A stretch of DNA of 64,000 nucleotides from Flavobacterium defluvii (lineage in GTDB: Bacteria; Bacteroidota; Bacteroidia; Flavobacteriales; Flavobacteriaceae): positions 310,001-374,000 of the forward strand of contig NZ_FQWC01000002.1 in the NCBI RefSeq assembly GCF_900129555.1, in the 5' to 3' direction. The notes under the pieces are model-generated. The model was not told where the DNA came from and did not search any database. It saw only the letters and a list, made by a program, of their open reading frames with translations. Below, in pieces: positions 54,590 to 62,255 of this stretch (its first letter is position 1; every line of letters begins with the position of its first letter). Position numbers and translations under genes: made by a program.

Positions 54590-55537
54590 ATGAACTATAT
54601 TTCAATAAAAGACATCAACTCATTATCAAAATGGGTAAAACAAGCGATTAAAATCAAAAAGAATCCGCTTAAAAATCAAAGTTTAGGAAAGAATAAAACT
54701 CTTGGAATGTTATTCTTTAATCCGAGTTTGAGAACGCGTTTAAGTACTCAAAAAGCGGCAATGAACTTAGGAATGAACGTTATGGTAATGAACTTTACCA
54801 ATGAAGGATGGACATTGGAGTTCGAAGATGGAGCAGTTATGAATTCTGGCGCTTCAGAACATATTAAAGAAGCTGCAGAAGTAGTTTCGCAATATTGTGA
54901 TATTATTGCCATTCGTGCTTTTGCAGGTTTGGTTGACAAGGAAAAAGATTATCAGGAAACTGTAATTTCAGGATTTTTAAAATACGCTACCGTACCAATT
55001 GTAAACATGGAAAGTGCGGTTCGTCACCCATTGCAATCGTTAGCAGATGCCATCACAATGGAAGAATTCAAAACGAAACACAAACCGAAAGTAGTGCTTT
55101 CCTGGGCACCACATCCAAAAGCCTTACCGCAGGCAGTTGCCAATTCATTTGTAGAAATGATGCAGATGCAAAAAGACATGGATTTTGTAATAACGCACCC
55201 AGAAGGTTATGAATTAAGTCCAGAAATCACACAAGATTGCAAAATTGAATACGACCAAAATAAAGCTTTTGAAAATGCTGATTTCGTTTACGTGAAAAAC
55301 TGGAGTAATTTCAACGATTACGGAAAAGTAACCAACAGCGATCCAAATTGGACCGTTACGGCTGAGAAAATGGCTTTAACCAACAACGGAAAATTCATGC
55401 ACTGTCTTCCTGTTCGTCGTAACGTAATTGTAAGCGACGAAGTTCTTGATGGAGAAAATTCAATCGTAATCGAGCAGGCAAACAACAGAACGTATTCAGC
55501 ACAATTAGTTTTACAAAAGATTTTGAAGAAATTGTAA
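54590..55537 (+). CDS. argF': N-succinylornithine (or N-acetylornithine) carbamoyltransferase
   Basis: Transfers carbamoyl to the N-acylated ornithine. The 315-aa protein has the carbamoyl-phosphate motif FFNPSLRTRLSTQKAA, then RHPLQSLADAIT and HCLPVRRNVIVSDEVLD, in line with the B. fragilis N-succinylornithine enzyme. The specificity position (Glu92 in the acetyl enzyme of Xanthomonas, Pro90 in the B. fragilis succinyl enzyme) is Ser89 here, in NSGASEHIKEA. Mutants with Ser at that place were reported to use the succinyl substrate, so N-succinylornithine is the likely substrate. Confidence 0.92.
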   Translation: MNYISIKDINSLSKWVKQAIKIKKNPLKNQSLGKNKTLGMLFFNPSLRTRLSTQKAAMNLGMNVMVMNFTNEGWTLEFEDGAVMNSGASEHIKEAAEVVSQYCDIIAIRAFAGLVDKEKDYQETVISGFLKYATVPIVNMESAVRHPLQSLADAITMEEFKTKHKPKVVLSWAPHPKALPQAVANSFVEMMQMQKDMDFVITHPEGYELSPEITQDCKIEYDQNKAFENADFVYVKNWSNFNDYGKVTNSDPNWTVTAEKMALTNNGKFMHCLPVRRNVIVSDEVLDGENSIVIEQANNRTYSAQLVLQKILKKL

Positions 55538-55638
55538 ATTAAAGTAACAAAGAAACAAAGTTACAAAGTGACAGAGGTTGAAACCTTGCTAAAAAACTTT
55601 GAAACTTTGTCACTTTGTCTCTCTGAACCTTAAAGATA
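55538..55638. repeat. Inverted-repeat element between argF' and argB
   Basis: ACAAAGTGAC (55563-55572) is the reverse complement of GTCACTTTGT (55609-55618). Both sides are built of short ACAAAGT/ACTTTGT words in tandem. No gene. Confidence 0.85.
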
Positions 55639-56412
55639 ATGAATGTATCAGTAATAAAAATAGGTGGAAACATCATCGATAATCCGGCAGAATTAGAACA
55701 ATTTTTAACCGATTTTTCTAAAATTGAAGGTTATAAAGTTTTAGTTCACGGGGGTGGAAAATCGGCTACGAAAATGGCGCAGAGTATTGGTTTGGTTCCG
55801 CAAATGATTGACGGACGCCGAATTACAGATGCTCCAATGCTTGATGTTGTGGTCATGATTTACGCAGGACAAATCAACAAACATATTGTAGCTCAATTGC
55901 AGGCAAAAGACAATAATGCAATTGGTTTTTCAGGAGCTGACGGAAATTTAATTCAGTCCACAAAAAGAAACCATCCAACAATCGATTACGGATTTGTAGG
56001 CGATGTAAAACAAGTTAATACCAAATTACTGGCAACTTTATTAGAAGCAGGAGTTGTGCCTGTTTTCTGCGCGATTACACACGATAAAAATGGACAATTG
56101 TTAAATACTAATGCTGATACAATTGCAAGCGAATTGTCAATTGCTTTATCGAAAGTTTTTGATGTTACACTCACTTATTGTTTTGAAAAACAAGGTGTTT
56201 TGCAAGATTCAGAAGATGATTCGTCTGTAATTATAGAAATCAACGAGACATTATATAATAAACTAAAAGAAGAAAAAGTAATCCATTCCGGTATGATTCC
56301 AAAATTGGATAACTGTTTCAATAGTTTGTCAAGAGGCGTGCAGAAAATCAAAATTGGACATCACAGAATGCTTCAAAATTCAGATATTCCGCATACAACG
56401 ATTACATTATAA
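55639..56412 (+). CDS. argB: N-acylglutamate kinase
   Basis: Phosphorylates N-acetyl- or N-succinylglutamate. The 257-aa amino-acid-kinase domain begins VIKIGGNIIDNPAELEQF and has VHGGGKSATKMAQSIG, NADTIASELSIALSKVFDV and SGMIPKLDNCFNSL. It lacks the N-terminal extension of arginine-inhibited hexameric kinases, so it may not be the arginine-sensitive form. An acyl-group choice cannot be read directly. Confidence 0.94.
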   Translation: MNVSVIKIGGNIIDNPAELEQFLTDFSKIEGYKVLVHGGGKSATKMAQSIGLVPQMIDGRRITDAPMLDVVVMIYAGQINKHIVAQLQAKDNNAIGFSGADGNLIQSTKRNHPTIDYGFVGDVKQVNTKLLATLLEAGVVPVFCAITHDKNGQLLNTNADTIASELSIALSKVFDVTLTYCFEKQGVLQDSEDDSSVIIEINETLYNKLKEEKVIHSGMIPKLDNCFNSLSRGVQKIKIGHHRMLQNSDIPHTTITL

Positions 56413-56420
56413 AAAATGTT

Positions 56421-56547
56421 GCCACGAATTGACATTAATTTTTGCTGTTAAAAGAGAAAATAATTTTAGAAGAACATTAAAAAGTTCATTTTGATTTTAA
56501 ATCTGTGATAAAAAAAATAATTTGCGAAAATTCGTGTAATTAGTGGC
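56421..56547. repeat. Palindromic element between argB and argE
   Basis: Starts GCCACGAATT and ends AATTCGTG...TTAGTGGC, the same ends as the elements at 54455 and 57775, but with a different centre. CTTAGAA words follow at 56649-56685, as before the arginine promoter. The whole gap 56413-56690 (278 bp) has no gene. Confidence 0.8.
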
Positions 56548-56690
56548 AAAAAAACGGAGTTGCGCGGTACTTTTAAATATTAATTTAAGAAATTTGCGCC
56601 AATTAAATTTAGGTTAAGATTGACTATAGTGACACAAGTTTAGAGAAAACTTAGAACCTTAGAATCTTAGCATCTCAGTACCTAATAGAA

Positions 56691-57761
56691 ATGAAAAATA
56701 TAGATACGCTTACCCACGAAGCAATTAGTTTATTAAAAAGCTTAATCGAAACCCCTTCATTTTCAAGTGAAGAAGATCAGACGGCTCTTTTAATCGAAAA
56801 TTGGTTCAATCAGAATGAAATTCCTTTCAAGAGAGAAAACAACAATGTGTGGGCTTTCAACAAATATTTCGACGAAAATAAACCAACACTTTTACTAAAC
56901 TCACATCACGATACCGTTCGCCCAAATCAGGCGTATACCAACGATCCATTTAAAGCGATTGAAAAAGACGGAAAGTTATTCGGATTAGGAAGTAACGACG
57001 CAGGAGGATGTTTAGTTTCATTACTAGCAACCTTTGTACATTTTTATGAAAATCAAAACCTTTCGCACAATATAGTAATCGTAGCTTCAGCAGAAGAAGA
57101 AAGCAGCGGGAAAAACGGTTTAAATAGTGTTCTAAAACATTTACCAGAACTGGATTGCGCTATTGTAGGAGAGCCAACTTTAATGCAGTTAGCAGTTGCC
57201 GAAAAAGGTTTATTAGTTTTAGATGTAAAAGTAAAAGGAACTGCAAGCCATGCCGCACATCAAAATGATGATAATGCTTTATACAAATCAATTCCGGTAA
57301 TAGAATGGTTTAAAAACTATAAATTCGACAAAATTTCAGACGTTTTAGGTCCCGTAAAAATGACTGTAACGCAGATTAATGCAGGAAAGCAGCACAATGT
57401 TGTGCCTTCAGAATGTGATTTGGTTGTTGACATTCGTGTAACAGATCGTTATACAAATCAGGAAATTTTGGAAGTTGTAAAAGCAAATGTAAATGCCGAA
57501 GTAACGCCAAGATCGATGCATTTAAATGCATCTTCTATTCCAGTTACGCACGGTTTGGTTCAGGCTGGAATTGCCTTAGGAAGAACAACTTATGGTTCGC
57601 CAACACTTTCAGATCAGTCAGTTTTAAGCTGTCAGTCTTTGAAATTAGGACCGGGAGAAACGTTGCGTTCGCATTCAGCAGACGAATTTATTTTTGTAAA
57701 GGAAATTGTAGAAGGAGTCGACCTGTATATCAAAATACTAACCGATTTCTTTAAATTATAA
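56691..57761 (+). CDS. argE: N-acylcitrulline/ornithine deacylase (M20 family)
   Basis: Zinc-dependent deacylase of 356 aa. M20 motifs: NSHHDTVRPN (metal His/Asp), GLGSNDAGGCLVSLLA, ASAEEESSGKNGLN and the dimerisation domain GTASHAAHQNDDNALY. With a succinylornithine carbamoyltransferase upstream, the substrate is probably N-succinylcitrulline and not N-acetylornithine. Its location between argB and argH supports the role. Confidence 0.93.
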   Translation: MKNIDTLTHEAISLLKSLIETPSFSSEEDQTALLIENWFNQNEIPFKRENNNVWAFNKYFDENKPTLLLNSHHDTVRPNQAYTNDPFKAIEKDGKLFGLGSNDAGGCLVSLLATFVHFYENQNLSHNIVIVASAEEESSGKNGLNSVLKHLPELDCAIVGEPTLMQLAVAEKGLLVLDVKVKGTASHAAHQNDDNALYKSIPVIEWFKNYKFDKISDVLGPVKMTVTQINAGKQHNVVPSECDLVVDIRVTDRYTNQEILEVVKANVNAEVTPRSMHLNASSIPVTHGLVQAGIALGRTTYGSPTLSDQSVLSCQSLKLGPGETLRSHSADEFIFVKEIVEGVDLYIKILTDFFKL

Positions 57762-57774
57762 TAAAAGAAAAACC

Positions 57775-57910
57775 GCCACGAATTCACGAATTGTTTTTTA
57801 CTATTTAAACGAAATATTAATTCGAATTAATTTGAAAAAAAATAATCGCAAAGATTTGAAAAAATAATTCGTGAATTGCTTCGCCAGTTCGCTAGCGCTC
57901 GAGTTGTGGC
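57775..57910. repeat. Palindromic element between argE and argH, with a GC-rich insert
   Basis: GCCACGAATTCACGAATT (57775-57792) faces AATTCGTGAATT (57866-57877) and a final GTGGC. The core TATTTAAACGAAATATTAAT is shared with 54455-54558. Compared with that copy, about 28 bases (57878-57905, with GCTTCGCCAGTTCGCTAGCG) are inserted in the right arm. Confidence 0.88.
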
Positions 57911-57925
57911 AAAAAAATATGACCT

Positions 57926-59206
57926 ATGAAACTTTGGGAAAAAGGAATACCAACAGATAAACAAATCGAACAATTCACCGTTGGAAACGACCGTGAACTG
58001 GATTTAGTTTTAGCAAAATATGATGCTTTAGGTTCAATCGCGCACGCCAAAATGTTGGGTCAGATTGGTTTATTGACTGCTGAAGAAACAACATCTTTGG
58101 TTGATGCTTTAAACGAAATCATTGCAGATATTGTAGTAGGAAATTTCGAAATCGAAGATAGTTTTGAAGATGTACATTCTAAAATTGAATATCTTCTAAC
58201 TGTAAAATTAGGCGATGCAGGAAAGAAAATCCACACCGCGCGTTCTCGTAACGATCAGGTTCTAGTAGATGTTCATTTGTATTTAAAAGACGAATTAAAA
58301 GCCATAAAAGAGCAGGTTAAAACGCTTTTTGACTTGTTGATGGAATCGGCAGAAAAACATCAAAATGTATTATTGCCAGGTTACACGCATTTACAAATTG
58401 CAATGCCATCGTCATTCGGAATGTGGTTTTCAGCTTACGCCGAAAGTTTGATTGACGATATTACAATGCTAAACGCTGCTTCAAAAATTGTAGATCAGAA
58501 TCCGTTAGGATCTGCTGCAGGTTACGGAAGTTCATTTCCAATCAACAGAACATTTACAACACAGGAATTAGGTTTTGAAACCTTAAAATACAATGCAGTT
58601 GCAGCGCAAATGAGCCGTGGGAAAGCTGAGAAAACTGTTGCTTTTGCCATGACAAGTGTTGCAGGAACATTGTCAAAATTTGCAATGGACGTTTGTCTGT
58701 ATATGAGTCAGAACTTTGATTTTATTGGTCTTCCGGCGCATCTTACAACAGGTTCAAGCATTATGCCTCACAAGAAAAATCCCGATGTTTTCGAATTAAT
58801 CAGAGGAAAATGCAATAAGATTCAGGCGCTTCCATACGAAATCACTTTGATAACCAATAATCTTCCAAGTGGTTATCACAGAGATTTACAGCTTTTAAAA
58901 GAAGGTTTGTTTCCAGCGATTCAAACTTTAAAATCTTGTTTGGATATTGCTATTTTTTCTATAAAAGATATTACGGTTAAAGATCATATTTTAGAAGATA
59001 AAAAATATGATTATTTGTTTACTGTAGATACTTTAAACGAAATGGTTGTTGAAGGAATGCCTTTTAGAGATGCTTATAAAGCTGTTGCTGAACAATTAGA
59101 ATCAGGAACGTATCAATCTCCAAAAGCGACAAAACACACGCACGAAGGAAGTATCAATAATTTGTGTTTAGTGCAAATAAAGCAAAAAATGGAAGCAGCT
59201 TTGTAA
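57926..59206 (+). CDS. argH: Argininosuccinate lyase
   Basis: Cleaves argininosuccinate to arginine and fumarate. The 426-aa protein has the superfamily signature GSSIMPHKKNPDVFELI, with DVHSKIEYLLT and HTARSRNDQVLVDVHLYL before it. Somewhat shorter than E. coli ArgH (457 aa). Last gene of the cluster, followed by a good terminator. Confidence 0.96.
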   Translation: MKLWEKGIPTDKQIEQFTVGNDRELDLVLAKYDALGSIAHAKMLGQIGLLTAEETTSLVDALNEIIADIVVGNFEIEDSFEDVHSKIEYLLTVKLGDAGKKIHTARSRNDQVLVDVHLYLKDELKAIKEQVKTLFDLLMESAEKHQNVLLPGYTHLQIAMPSSFGMWFSAYAESLIDDITMLNAASKIVDQNPLGSAAGYGSSFPINRTFTTQELGFETLKYNAVAAQMSRGKAEKTVAFAMTSVAGTLSKFAMDVCLYMSQNFDFIGLPAHLTTGSSIMPHKKNPDVFELIRGKCNKIQALPYEITLITNNLPSGYHRDLQLLKEGLFPAIQTLKSCLDIAIFSIKDITVKDHILEDKKYDYLFTVDTLNEMVVEGMPFRDAYKAVAEQLESGTYQSPKATKHTHEGSINNLCLVQIKQKMEAAL

Positions 59207-59226
59207 TTCCTATTTATCAAAATTTT

Positions 59227-59260
59227 AAACCGATTTGTAAATTGTTGCAAATCGGTTTTT
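59227..59260 (+). terminator. Terminator of the arginine cluster
   Basis: AAACCGATTTG (59227-59237) and CAAATCGGTTT (59248-59258) form an 11-bp stem with a T run after. Confidence 0.88.
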
Positions 59261-59312
59261 TTATTTCTTTAAAATAAGTATTTCTACTTTAAGAAAATTC
59301 GACCTAATTCTC

Positions 59313-59320
59313 TAAATTTG
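59313..59320 (+). promoter_or_regulatory. Probable -7 box (TAAATTTG) for the DUF2157 pair
   Basis: TAAATTTG fits TAnnTTTG and ends 27 bp before the ATG at 59348, after the arginine terminator. Confidence 0.42.
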
Positions 59321-59347
59321 AGAATTGATCATTTTTAAATTAAAAAT

Positions 59348-60346
59348 ATGACGCAATTTGACGGGCAGGCCACGCAGCAACTTTTTGAGAAAAATCTAAT
59401 AACGGAAAATCAGTTTAAGGAAATTAAAGAATATAGAAGTCTCAATATTTTTTCATTAAATGTAGAATTAAAATTATTGCTTTCTATTTCGGTTTTAATG
59501 TTCACGTCCGGAATTGGAATTCTTATTTATGATAATATTGACAGCATTGGACATATTGCACTTTTGGCCATTTTGTTTGCTCTTATTTGTGGTTGTTTTT
59601 ATTATTGTTTTAAAAACTCCAAAGGTTTTCAGAAAACAGAAACTACAACAGAAAGTCATTTCTTAGAATATATCGTTTTAACAGCAAACGTTCTTACCTG
59701 TATTTTTATAGGATATCTTCAGGTTCAGTATGAAGTATTTGGAACTCATTATGGTTTAGCAACTCTGGTTCCTACAATCGTCAGTTTCTTTTGTGCTTAT
59801 TATTTTGATAATAAAAGCGTTTTAACCATTGCAGTTACAGGTTTGGCGGCTTACGTTGGTCTTTCGGTAACACCGCAGGATATTTTCAATGGCAATAATA
59901 ATTTTTATGCCAATCAAAGTTTGAGTTATTCAGCAATTATGCTTGGTGTTTTATTGATTTTATGGACTGTTTATAGTTTTAAAATTAAATTAAAAACGCA
60001 TTTTACTTTGGTTTATCTCACATTTGCTCTGCATATTATCAGTATTGCTTCTATAAGTAATTTGTACAGTTATGATTTAAGCTGGATTCTTTTTAGTTTA
60101 GTCTTGGCCGTTTCCTCTTATTACTTTTATAAAGTCAGTCATCAGCTTAAGGCAATTTCACTTTATGTTTTTATGATTATTTATGCCTACATCGGGTTCA
60201 ATATTTTTCTTTTTAAAATATTTGAGCATGCTGATTTTGATGATATTTGGGTTTTATTTGTAATGCTATTGCCGGCATATTTTATCGGTTCGATAGTATT
60301 ATTTATAAAACTGATTAAAAAATTTAATAAAGAAATAGCAGAATGA
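59348..60346 (+). CDS. DUF2157 family membrane protein
   Basis: A 332-aa protein with a soluble N-terminal segment (QQLFEKNLITENQFKEIKEY), which is typical of DUF2157, followed by about nine transmembrane helices. Function not known. It overlaps the next gene by 4 bp (ATGA), so the two are translated together and probably form a complex in the inner membrane. Confidence 0.85.
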   Translation: MTQFDGQATQQLFEKNLITENQFKEIKEYRSLNIFSLNVELKLLLSISVLMFTSGIGILIYDNIDSIGHIALLAILFALICGCFYYCFKNSKGFQKTETTTESHFLEYIVLTANVLTCIFIGYLQVQYEVFGTHYGLATLVPTIVSFFCAYYFDNKSVLTIAVTGLAAYVGLSVTPQDIFNGNNNFYANQSLSYSAIMLGVLLILWTVYSFKIKLKTHFTLVYLTFALHIISIASISNLYSYDLSWILFSLVLAVSSYYFYKVSHQLKAISLYVFMIIYAYIGFNIFLFKIFEHADFDDIWVLFVMLLPAYFIGSIVLFIKLIKKFNKEIAE

Positions 60347-61512
60347 TAGTACACGATAAAGAATTGCTTAATAATTTATTTTTAACTGAAGAGGCTGATT
60401 CTCTTGAAAGAGGAGGATTTATCAGCAAAGAGCAAAAGAAAATTATTAGAAATGAACTGTCTTCATTTAAAATTCAAAATAATATTTTAGTTCGTTTAGG
60501 ATTTTTTCTACTAGGGACATTTCTCTATTCATCGATTTGTGGTTTTGTTTCTTTAATTGGACTATCTGCAGAGGGGTATTTTTTTAAAATTTGCTGCTTT
60601 CTTTTCGCAGGAATTGGTATTACCGGTGCTGAATTTTTAGCAGGAAATAAATATTACCGACACGGATTAGACGATGCTTTTATTTTGGGAATAATTTTAA
60701 ATGTAGGATGTGCTGTTTTTATCTTGACAGAAGATTTTAAAACGGGCTTAACTCCTGCTATTTTTATTGCAATTGCATCTTTTTTAACTTATAAAAGATA
60801 TCTCCATTTACTATCTATGGTTATATTTTGCTTAGCTTCATCAGCAGTTTTATTTTTCGGAATGTTTGAGATAGGAGATATTGGCAAAACAATTTTGCCT
60901 TTTGCAGTAATGCTGGTTTCGGCAGGATTTTATTTTTTTACTAAAAACAGAATCAAGAACTTAAAAGAAGTTTATTATTACAATGGACTTTTATTAGCCA
61001 ATAGTTTTTGTTTGATTCTATTTTATCTTTCCTGCAATTATTTGGTTGTAAGAGAACTTTCTGCAGAACTTCTGGGAGTTGACGTTAAGCCTGGTCAGGA
61101 TATTCCATTTTCTTATTTCTTCTACGCCTTCACGTTTATTGTGCCGGCTGTTTATTTGTTTCGGGCGTTAAAAACGAAAGACAGAATAATGTTGTGGATA
61201 AGTTTTGCAACATTAGCTTTTACTGTTTTTACAATCCGATTTTACTATTCAGTTTTACCAATTGAAGCAGCATTGACTATTGGTGGATTAATATTATTTG
61301 GAATTGCATTTTTCTCTATTCAAAAATTAAAAAATAAAGAATCGGGACTAACTTTTAAACCAGATAGAATCAATCATTCAACCGCTATTTTAAATGCAGA
61401 AACTTTAATTGTAGCTTCAGCTTTAGGCATGAAACCTGAAGTAAAAGCAGAATCTCCAATGGAATTTGGAGATGGAGGTTTTAGCGGTGGAGGATCTGGA
61501 GGAAGTTTTTAA
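60343..61512 (+). CDS. Polytopic membrane protein paired with DUF2157 protein
   Basis: A 389-aa protein with a short soluble N terminus (EADSLERGGFISKEQKKIIR), again similar to DUF2157 openings, then about ten membrane helices. The C terminus ends in a Gly/Ser-rich tail GDGGFSGGGSGGSF, like tails seen on TPM-domain proteins, although no TPM domain is present. Function unknown. Its start is coupled to the preceding gene (4-bp overlap). Confidence 0.82.
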   Translation: MIVHDKELLNNLFLTEEADSLERGGFISKEQKKIIRNELSSFKIQNNILVRLGFFLLGTFLYSSICGFVSLIGLSAEGYFFKICCFLFAGIGITGAEFLAGNKYYRHGLDDAFILGIILNVGCAVFILTEDFKTGLTPAIFIAIASFLTYKRYLHLLSMVIFCLASSAVLFFGMFEIGDIGKTILPFAVMLVSAGFYFFTKNRIKNLKEVYYYNGLLLANSFCLILFYLSCNYLVVRELSAELLGVDVKPGQDIPFSYFFYAFTFIVPAVYLFRALKTKDRIMLWISFATLAFTVFTIRFYYSVLPIEAALTIGGLILFGIAFFSIQKLKNKESGLTFKPDRINHSTAILNAETLIVASALGMKPEVKAESPMEFGDGGFSGGGSGGSF

Positions 61513-61518
61513 GTTTAA

Positions 61519-61644
61519 TTATGAGTTATGAGTTGAACGCTATTTGAATTAAAATTAGATTTGACGTAAAAAATCAAAATCCTGAAATTTCAGGATTTTG
61601 ATTTTGTTGTAGTCTAAGTTGAGTAATAACTCATAAACTCATAA
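61519..61644. repeat. Inverted repeats flanking the terminator
   Basis: TTATGAGTTATGAGTT (61519-61534) is nearly the reverse complement of AACTCATAAACTCATAA (61628-61644), with one extra base. The perfect palindrome 61570-61605 lies between them. Confidence 0.8.
61570..61605. terminator. 36-bp perfect palindrome, bidirectional terminator
   Basis: AAAATCAAAATCCTGAAA (61570-61587) is followed directly by its exact reverse complement (61588-61605). It separates the forward membrane-protein gene from the reverse ytxJ gene. Confidence 0.8.
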
Positions 61645-61660
61645 ATTTATAACTAATAGC

Positions 61661-62050
61661 TTAGATCTTGCTTTTTAAAGCTTCTGCATCAATGTCGCTG
61701 TGCGAAACATCATAAACCGCTTTTCCGTTTTTAATTAAAATCAATTGTGGTGATTCGTGATAAACTCCAAATCTGCTGGCGATATCATTTGAAATATCGC
61801 GATGCGCAATTAAATCCAGAAAATAAGCATCAACAACTTCTTCAAGATCAAATTCTCTTTCAAATTGTTTTAACGCCATGCGGCTGATGCTGCATCTTGT
61901 GCTGTGTTTAAAAATTACAACAGGTTTTTCATATGATATCGCTTCAATTTCCATTAATTGTGCAATATCTGTTAATTCTGTCCAGTTCACTTTACTTTTT
62001 GGAGCTTCTGAGTTCTCTGAACTTCCGAAAATTGAATTAAAAAAACTCAT
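61661..62050 (-). CDS. ytxJ: Bacillithiol system redox-active protein YtxJ
   Basis: Thioredoxin-like protein of 129 aa. The single active cysteine is in KHSTRCSISRMALKQFE, the form typical of YtxJ, a predicted bacilliredoxin that removes bacillithiol from proteins. YFLDLIAHRDISNDIASRFG and ESPQLILIKNGKAVYD complete the fold. Bacillithiol is made by Bacteroidota as well as Bacillota, so the gene fits. It is divergent from clpB. Confidence 0.92.
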   Translation of the reverse strand: MSFFNSIFGSSENSEAPKSKVNWTELTDIAQLMEIEAISYEKPVVIFKHSTRCSISRMALKQFEREFDLEEVVDAYFLDLIAHRDISNDIASRFGVYHESPQLILIKNGKAVYDVSHSDIDAEALKSKI

Positions 62051-62255
62051 ATTTGGCTTGTTTTAGGACTTTTTGACACTTAAAACTGATTAAAAACAGA
62101 TTTTTCGCGTCATTTTGTCTTTGTTTTTACTGTGGAATATAATTTGAATATTCAAAAGCAAAGTTAAATCTTTTGAGTTAAAAATGTATCTCAATAAGTC
62201 TTAACTTTAATGTTATCGAATATTTGAAAAAAAATCAATCAAAAAATATAAAGAT

